A stretch of 64,000 bases of DNA from Allobosea robiniae. GTDB taxonomy: Bacteria > Pseudomonadota > Alphaproteobacteria > Rhizobiales > Beijerinckiaceae. The notes beneath the pieces were generated by a model. The model was not told the origin of the DNA, ran no database searches, and worked only from the letters and a program-made list of their open reading frames with translations. The stretch covers positions 248,001-312,000 of the forward strand of contig NZ_FNBZ01000003.1 of assembly GCF_900102525.1 (NCBI RefSeq), in the 5' to 3' direction. Numbering within the stretch: the first letter of the stretch is position 1; the number at the start of each line of letters is the position of its first letter. Of the stretch, positions 59,197-64,000 are shown piece after piece. The position numbers and the translations under genes were made by a program.

Positions 59197-61953
59197 TTGG
59201 AGTCCAATCTCTTCCGTTACATCTGGCAGAAGAGCCGGGCCGAGCAGGTCGTCGTCCTGCTGATCATCCTTGTCTCGATTCCCTTCAACTGGGCTTCGTT
59301 CGACGTGCCCAAGCGCATCGTCAACGATGCGATCCAGGGCGGCGCCTTCAAGGACGGCAAGACCACCGCGACGCTGATGGACTTTACCCTGCACCTGCCG
59401 TCCTGGCTGGGTGGGGCGAGCTACAGGCTGTCGGAGGGCATCCAGGTCGGCCAGTATGGCCTGCTCGTCGGCCTCAGCACCTATTTCCTGCTGCTGGTCC
59501 TGATCAACGGCGCCTTCAAATACGTCATCAATGTGCGCAAGGGCATCCTCGGTGAGCGCATGCTCAGGCGCATGCGCTACGACCTGTTCAGCCAGCTGAT
59601 GCGCTTCCGGCCGGAGGAGATCCGCGCGGTCAAGCCGGCCGAGATCGCCAGCATGATCAAGGACGAGGTCGAGCCCGTCGGCGGCTTCGTCGGCGATGCC
59701 TTCATCCAGCCTGTCTTCCTGCTCAGCCAGGCGCTGACGGCGCTGATCTTCATCATGGCGCAGAGCTTCTGGCTGGGCTCGATCGCGCTGCTGATCGTGC
59801 TGGTACAGGCGATCATCATCCCGATTCTCAGGCGCGAGCAGCTCAGGCTCGGCCGCGAGCGCCAGATCGCCTCGCGCCAGCTCGCGGGCCGCATCGGCGA
59901 GATCGTCGATGCCGGGCCGATGATCCAGGGCCATGGCGCGACGGCCTATGTCCAGTCCGACATCGCCGGGCGGCTCGGGCGGCTCTTCGACATCCGCTAT
60001 GCGCTCTACAAGCGGAAATTCGCGGTCAAGTTCCTCAATAACCTGCTGGCCCAGATCACGCCGTTCTTCTTCTACGCGATCGGCGGCTTCTTCGCGCTGC
60101 AGGGGCGGCTCGATATCGGCCAGCTGGTCGCGGTGATCGCCGCCTATCGCGACCTGCCGCCGCCGATCAAGGAGCTGATCGACTGGGACCAGCAGCGCAA
60201 CGACGTGACGATCAAGTACGATCAGGTGATCTCGCAGTTCAACAGCGACGAGACGCTCGTCCTCGACGAGGAGAACGGGGTCGCGGCCCTGCCGGAAAAG
60301 GGCGAGATCCGGCTCGAATCCGTGCAGATGCTCGACAATCGCGGCCAGCCGCTCCTGACGCCCCTCTCGTTCAGCCTGGCGCGGCCGGGCCTGGTGGCGG
60401 TTATCGGCCCGCCGGGCGGCGGCAAGGACGTGCTCGGCCGGATCCTCGGCCGGCAGGCGACGAGCTATACCGGCCGCGTGCTGATCGACGGCGAACCGCT
60501 GGCGGGAATGTCGGTCGAGCGGGCGAGCCACATCATCGGCTATTCCGGCGACGAACCCGAGCTCATCGCCGGCTCGATGCGCGACAACATCCTGCTGCCG
60601 CTGCGGCGCCGGCGCCCGGACCTCAAGGCCGGCGGCGCGGTCTCCGCACCGGAGCACCGCCGCTTCGTCGAGGCGATCCGCTCGGGCAACTCGCCCTTCC
60701 CGTTCGAGGCCGACTGGACCGACTATGCCGGGGTCGGCGTCACCGACACCGCCGAACTCGCGGCGCGCATCCACGAACTGCTCGACGTCTTCGGCTGCAC
60801 GCAGGAGGTCTACGAGCTCGGGCTCGGCGGCAAGGTGATGCGCCCGGTCAGCGAGCAGGCGATCGAGCGCATCATCGCGGCCCGGCGCGTGGTCGCGGCC
60901 GAGCTGACACGGATCAAGCAGGGCGACCTGATCGAGCCCTTCGTGCTCGACCGCTACAACCGCAACGCCCCGATCGTCGAGAACCTGATCTTCGGCACGC
61001 GGACCAGCACGCGCTTCGACAGCACGACCCTGCTGTTCGAGCCCTATGCCCAGTCGATCCTGAAGGCGGAGGCGCTGGTCGAGCCGCTGGCCGAGATGGG
61101 CGCGCGCATCGTCGCGACCGTGGTCGAAATCTTCGCCGGCCTGCCGCAGGGCCATGCGCTGTTCGAGCGCTATTCCTTCGGCGCGAATTTCGAGTTCGAG
61201 CGCCTGAACGAGCTCGCAGCGCTGCTGGCCAAGCACGACATGCGCAACCCGCTCGACCAGGAGACCGAGCGCGATCTCGTCGCGCTGGCGCTCGGCTATA
61301 TCGAGCCCAAGCACAGGCTGAACCTGATCGATGCGCGCCTCGAGCGGCGCATCCTGCGGGCGCGGGAAAGCTTCCGCAAGCATCTGCCGGCCGATGCGGT
61401 CGAGGACGTCGATTTCTACGACCCCGACAAGGTGATGGTCGGCGCCAGCGTGCGCGACAACCTGATGTTCGGGCGCATCGGCTACGGCGTGCCCGATGCC
61501 GCCCGCAAGGTCGGCGAGATCGTGCTGCAGGCGCTCGCCCGCTCAGGGCTGGGCGAGGCGCTCTACCGGCTCGGCCTCGATACCGAGAGCGGCATCCGCG
61601 GGCGTTTCCTGCCGGTCCGGCTGCGACAGGCCGTGCCGTTGGTCCAGGCGCTGGTCAAGGCGCCGCAGATCGCGGTGCTCGACATATCCTCTCTGCTCGC
61701 GATTTCGGACGAGCCGCGGGAGATCGTCGCCCGGCTGCACAGCTATTGCGCGGGCATGACGCTGTTTCTTCTGGTCGGAGATGCTAACCTTGCGGGAGAG
61801 GTCCCGCTGCGGGTGCTGTTCCACGGAGCGACGGGCACGGTCGAGGCGCTGGGCAGGCCCGATGCGGCCAATGATCGGGCGTCGCGCCTCGAAAGCACCG
61901 GGCGCGAGGACACTGGGCGCGAGAACACTGGGCGAATGGAGGCGCGATCATGA
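59197..61953 (+). CDS. ABC-exporter-like membrane protein with degenerate, expanded nucleotide-binding domain
   Basis: About 918 residues from TTG 59197; the frame is open to an ATG at 59050. The N-terminal third is an exporter-type membrane domain with helices such as VVVLLIILVSIPFNWASF and YGLLVGLSTYFLLLVLI. The ATPase domain starts with VAVIGPPGGGKDVL near residue 404, where the Walker A Ser/Thr is Asp. About 420 residues separate this from IAVLDISSLLA (near residue 829), where the catalytic Glu after the Walker B Asp is missing. The usual LSGGQ is replaced by VRLRQAVPLV, and no switch His is seen. ATP hydrolysis is therefore doubtful. A normal ATPase domain needs only about 120 residues between these motifs, so there is an insert of roughly 300. 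It is coupled by 4 bases to the next gene. Confidence 0.82.
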   Translation: MESNLFRYIWQKSRAEQVVVLLIILVSIPFNWASFDVPKRIVNDAIQGGAFKDGKTTATLMDFTLHLPSWLGGASYRLSEGIQVGQYGLLVGLSTYFLLLVLINGAFKYVINVRKGILGERMLRRMRYDLFSQLMRFRPEEIRAVKPAEIASMIKDEVEPVGGFVGDAFIQPVFLLSQALTALIFIMAQSFWLGSIALLIVLVQAIIIPILRREQLRLGRERQIASRQLAGRIGEIVDAGPMIQGHGATAYVQSDIAGRLGRLFDIRYALYKRKFAVKFLNNLLAQITPFFFYAIGGFFALQGRLDIGQLVAVIAAYRDLPPPIKELIDWDQQRNDVTIKYDQVISQFNSDETLVLDEENGVAALPEKGEIRLESVQMLDNRGQPLLTPLSFSLARPGLVAVIGPPGGGKDVLGRILGRQATSYTGRVLIDGEPLAGMSVERASHIIGYSGDEPELIAGSMRDNILLPLRRRRPDLKAGGAVSAPEHRRFVEAIRSGNSPFPFEADWTDYAGVGVTDTAELAARIHELLDVFGCTQEVYELGLGGKVMRPVSEQAIERIIAARRVVAAELTRIKQGDLIEPFVLDRYNRNAPIVENLIFGTRTSTRFDSTTLLFEPYAQSILKAEALVEPLAEMGARIVATVVEIFAGLPQGHALFERYSFGANFEFERLNELAALLAKHDMRNPLDQETERDLVALALGYIEPKHRLNLIDARLERRILRARESFRKHLPADAVEDVDFYDPDKVMVGASVRDNLMFGRIGYGVPDAARKVGEIVLQALARSGLGEALYRLGLDTESGIRGRFLPVRLRQAVPLVQALVKAPQIAVLDISSLLAISDEPREIVARLHSYCAGMTLFLLVGDANLAGEVPLRVLFHGATGTVEALGRPDAANDRASRLESTGREDTGRENTGRMEARS

Positions 61954-62399
61954 GTCTGGAAACCGATATCGGCTGCCTGCGTTGCCTGCCGCTGTTCCAG
62001 GACATGCCGGCATCGCGGCTCAAGCTCGTCGCGCTGATGGGCGAGCGGCTGCAATTCGAGCCCGGTGCTGTCCTGATCAGCCCGCAGGAGAAGCTCGAGG
62101 GCGTCTACGTCATCCTGGAAGGCGAGGTCGAAATCCTGCAACCAAGCGAGAGCGGCGAGGAGCGGCGCTTCGTCAAGGACACCGGCAGCATCACCGGCGA
62201 CGTGTCCCTGCTGAGCGGCCAGCCCTTCATCGCCACCATCAGCGCGAAGTCGCGGGTGCTGGCGCTGCGGATTCCGAAGGACCTGTTCTTCGAACTGCTC
62301 CAGACGGTGCCGGAATTCAGCCTCGCCGTCTGCCGGGATCTGGCCGGCCGGGTCCACAGGCTTGCCTCCGTCCTGCTGCGCGAGCACGAAACCGTTTGA
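61950..62399 (+). CDS. Stand-alone cyclic-nucleotide-binding-fold protein
   Basis: A 149-residue protein consisting of one cNMP-binding beta-roll and C-terminal helices, with no DNA-binding domain. LFQDMPASRLKLVALMG and GVYVILEGEVEILQ match the fold. The phosphate-binding cassette, normally with Gly-Glu and an Arg in PRTA, reads GDVSLLSGQPFIATI, so Glu is Asp and the Arg is Ile. Classical cAMP binding is thus unlikely, though another ligand is possible. It overlaps the ABC-like gene by 4 bases and precedes the cyclase by 16 bases. Confidence 0.82.
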   Translation: MSLETDIGCLRCLPLFQDMPASRLKLVALMGERLQFEPGAVLISPQEKLEGVYVILEGEVEILQPSESGEERRFVKDTGSITGDVSLLSGQPFIATISAKSRVLALRIPKDLFFELLQTVPEFSLAVCRDLAGRVHRLASVLLREHETV

Positions 62400-62415
62400 C
62401 GAGGTCCATCATCGC

Positions 62416-64000
62416 ATGAACCGGCCGCAAGCCGCAGGCACGAACCGCACGGGCGCAACCCGCGGCGGCATGGGTGCGAGCATGGACCAGGTCTCGTCCT
62501 GGAGTCGGGACATCCGGTTCGTCTCCGGGTTGATCCTGCTTGTTTTCGCCACGACCCATTTCCTGAACCATGCCGTCGGCATCCTCGGTGTCGGCGCCAT
62601 GGAGAAGGTCCAGGACTGGCGCTATGGCTTCTGGCATTCCTGGGCCGGGACGGCCGCGCTCTATGGCGCGCTGATCGTCCACCCGGTCTTCGCGCTGCTC
62701 AGGGTGGTGCAGCGGCGCACCTTCAAGATGCCTCTGCGCGAAATGCTGCAGATCGCGCTCGGCCTCGCCATTCCGCTGCTGCTGGTCGACCACATCATCA
62801 GCACGCGGGTGATGGGCATCTATTTCGGCGTCGACGAGAGCTACCGCTCGGTCCTGCGCCGGCTCTGGCCGGGGCTGGCGCTGACGCAGTCGCTGCTGCT
62901 GCTGCTGGTCTGGACGCATGGCATCATCGGCATCCATTTCATGCTGCGCGCCCGCGACAGCTATCGCCACTGGCGCGACCCGTTCCTGCTGGCGGCGATC
63001 CTGATCCCGCTCCTGGCCATCATCGGCTTCTCCGTCGGAGCGCGGGAGGCCGAGCAGATGGCGATGCCGGCCGAGCTGGTCAGCGACGCGCAAGCCGCGA
63101 TGTTCGCCCGCGACGTGATGTGGGGCAAAGGCGCCTTCTACGGCCTTGTCGCTTCCTTCCTGTTGTTCATCGGCATTCGCGAGATCAGGGTCCGGACGAC
63201 GCGCCAGATCACGGTGCGCTTCGTCGGCCACGGCACGCGCCGGCTGGCGCCGGGGCCGACCGTGCTCGAGATGTTCCGGCGCTTCGGCATTCCCCATGCC
63301 GCGCTCTGCGGCGGGCGGGCGCGCTGCGCCACCTGCCGCGTGCTGGTGATGGACGGCAACGACAAGCTGCCGAAGCCGGGCCCGAACGAGGCCAAGCTGC
63401 TGCGGCGGATCTCGGCGCCGGAAGGCGTCCGGCTCGCCTGCCAGATCAGGCCGCGCGACGATCTTCAGGTGCAGATCCTGCTGGCGTCGCGATTGAATGC
63501 CGGCGCGGCGCGCCCGTTCGAGATCGACGATGCCGCGGGCAAGCGCGGCCTGACCGTGGTGGTGGCCGATCTCAGGGCGTTCTCCGCTCTCTCCGAACGG
63601 CAATTGCCGCGCGAGCTGATCGGCCTGCTCAACCGTTTCTTCGACGAGATGGGGCAGGCGATCACGGCGCATGAGGGGCGCATCGACGCCTTCTATGGCG
63701 ACGGCTTCATGGCGGTGTTCGGTCTCGAAGGCCCGCCGGCACGCGGGGCACAGGCCGCGATCGCGGCTGCCGGCGACATCGTGCGCGCGGTCGATGCGCT
63801 CAACCGGGAATACGGCGCGGCGCTTCCGCTTCCGCTCCGGATCGGCATCGGCATCCATACCGGTGACGCGATCACGGGCGCGGTCGAGAACGAAAACCTC
63901 GGACGGCGCGAGATCACGGTTGGCGAGACCGTCATGGTCGCGAGCCAGCTCGAATCGGCGACGCGGCGCGTGCTGGCCGATATCGTCGTCTCCGAGGACA
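62416..64000 (+). CDS. Membrane class III adenylate/guanylate cyclase with 2Fe-2S ferredoxin domain (partial)
   Basis: At least 528 residues, running off the window. Residues 35-255 hold about six helices carrying many His: THFLNHAVG (48, 52), FWHSW (74), VDHII (126), WTHGIIGIHF (168, 174). They could bind heme as in cytochrome b-like anchors. Residues 265-355 are a plant/adrenodoxin-type ferredoxin with Cys298, Cys304, Cys307 and Cys342. From about residue 378 a class III cyclase domain follows, with metal Asp385 (VVADLRAFS) and Asp429 (FYGDGFMAVF). The adenine-selecting Lys before FYGDG is Ala, and the usual VNxAxR reads VMVASQ. Catalysis may be altered or lost. The gene is co-directional with the cNMP-fold protein. 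Confidence 0.85.
   Translation, partial: MNRPQAAGTNRTGATRGGMGASMDQVSSWSRDIRFVSGLILLVFATTHFLNHAVGILGVGAMEKVQDWRYGFWHSWAGTAALYGALIVHPVFALLRVVQRRTFKMPLREMLQIALGLAIPLLLVDHIISTRVMGIYFGVDESYRSVLRRLWPGLALTQSLLLLLVWTHGIIGIHFMLRARDSYRHWRDPFLLAAILIPLLAIIGFSVGAREAEQMAMPAELVSDAQAAMFARDVMWGKGAFYGLVASFLLFIGIREIRVRTTRQITVRFVGHGTRRLAPGPTVLEMFRRFGIPHAALCGGRARCATCRVLVMDGNDKLPKPGPNEAKLLRRISAPEGVRLACQIRPRDDLQVQILLASRLNAGAARPFEIDDAAGKRGLTVVVADLRAFSALSERQLPRELIGLLNRFFDEMGQAITAHEGRIDAFYGDGFMAVFGLEGPPARGAQAAIAAAGDIVRAVDALNREYGAALPLPLRIGIGIHTGDAITGAVENENLGRREITVGETVMVASQLESATRRVLADIVVSED

Noticed and set aside
59071-61383. A leftward open frame of 770 codons opposite the ABC-like gene.
   Set aside because: It is the antisense shadow of a GC-rich gene, is rich in Asp, Arg and Gln, and has no domain features. 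The rightward frame has the helices and ABC-like motifs.
62317-63858. A leftward frame of 513 codons opposite the cyclase.
   Set aside because: It is the antisense of a clearly recognisable membrane/ferredoxin/cyclase protein, with highly charged, repetitive composition.
1-64000. CRISPR arrays, transposases, phage or conjugation genes.
   Set aside because: None was seen on either strand; repeats found are short palindromes only.

Overview
The window is GC-rich, densely coded DNA from an alphaproteobacterium, most likely of the order Hyphomicrobiales (Rhizobiales). A Bosea- or Methylobacterium-like organism would fit, but the genus cannot be proven from the sequence. The indicators are the many amine and amino-acid ABC importers, the HIG1 / cobalamin adenosyltransferase / etfBA / 3-hydroxyacyl-CoA dehydrogenase neighbourhood, TTGACA-type promoters, and an intergenic palindromic repeat (41955-42060) of a kind common in this order. 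No integrase, transposase, CRISPR array, rRNA or replication origin was seen. One tRNA gene, tRNA-Leu(CAA), is present.

Left part (1-23 kb): catabolic transport islands. A long leftward operon (7565 to below 1) encodes a spermidine/putrescine-type ABC importer, an isochorismatase-fold protein, an FMN alpha-hydroxyacid oxidase-like protein, a DadA-like FAD oxidoreductase and the start of an M24 peptidase/creatinase-like protein. A divergent LysR regulator faces it across a small promoter region with a candidate operator. A second LysR gene follows. A rightward polar amino acid ABC importer / FAD amino acid dehydrogenase / RidA operon (10255-14192) comes next, then a leftward M81 peptidase (MlrC-like) and RpiR-SIS regulator pair preceded by a frameshifted RidA-family pseudogene. 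After that come a D-cysteine-desulfhydrase-like / aspartoacylase-like overlapping pair, an orphan ABC solute-binding protein and a LacI regulator.

Middle part (22-39 kb): the LacI gene is divergent from an operon of an N-formylglutamate amidohydrolase-like enzyme, a complete dipeptide-type ABC importer with fused ATPases, and a HutD-family protein. A perfect 16-bp palindrome with a central CG lies in the predicted promoter. A winged-helix/TPR regulator is divergent from a cupin gene. A leftward copper-handling operon follows: small lipoprotein, TolC-like protein, multicopper oxidase, cupredoxin, CusF-like protein, a small secreted protein, an HMA protein and DUF411. It is divergent from an OmpR-type two-component system.

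Right part (39-64 kb): housekeeping genes (tRNA-Leu, YqaA/DedA-like protein, DsbB, PurU, HNH nuclease, DUF3060 protein, hbd, etfAB, rhomboid, PduO-type adenosyltransferase, PagL-like protein, HIG1 protein). These are followed by a leftward glycan-looking operon: a polysaccharide lyase-like protein, an oligopeptide/oligosaccharide-type ABC importer, two glycosyltransferases and a polysaccharide deacetylase. Divergent from it is a compact three-gene unit: an ABC-exporter-like protein with a degenerate and expanded nucleotide-binding domain, a stand-alone cyclic-nucleotide-binding-fold protein, and a membrane class III cyclase with a 2Fe-2S ferredoxin domain that runs off the window. All three carry substitutions at canonical ligand or catalytic positions. 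This unit is the best candidate for an undescribed system here.
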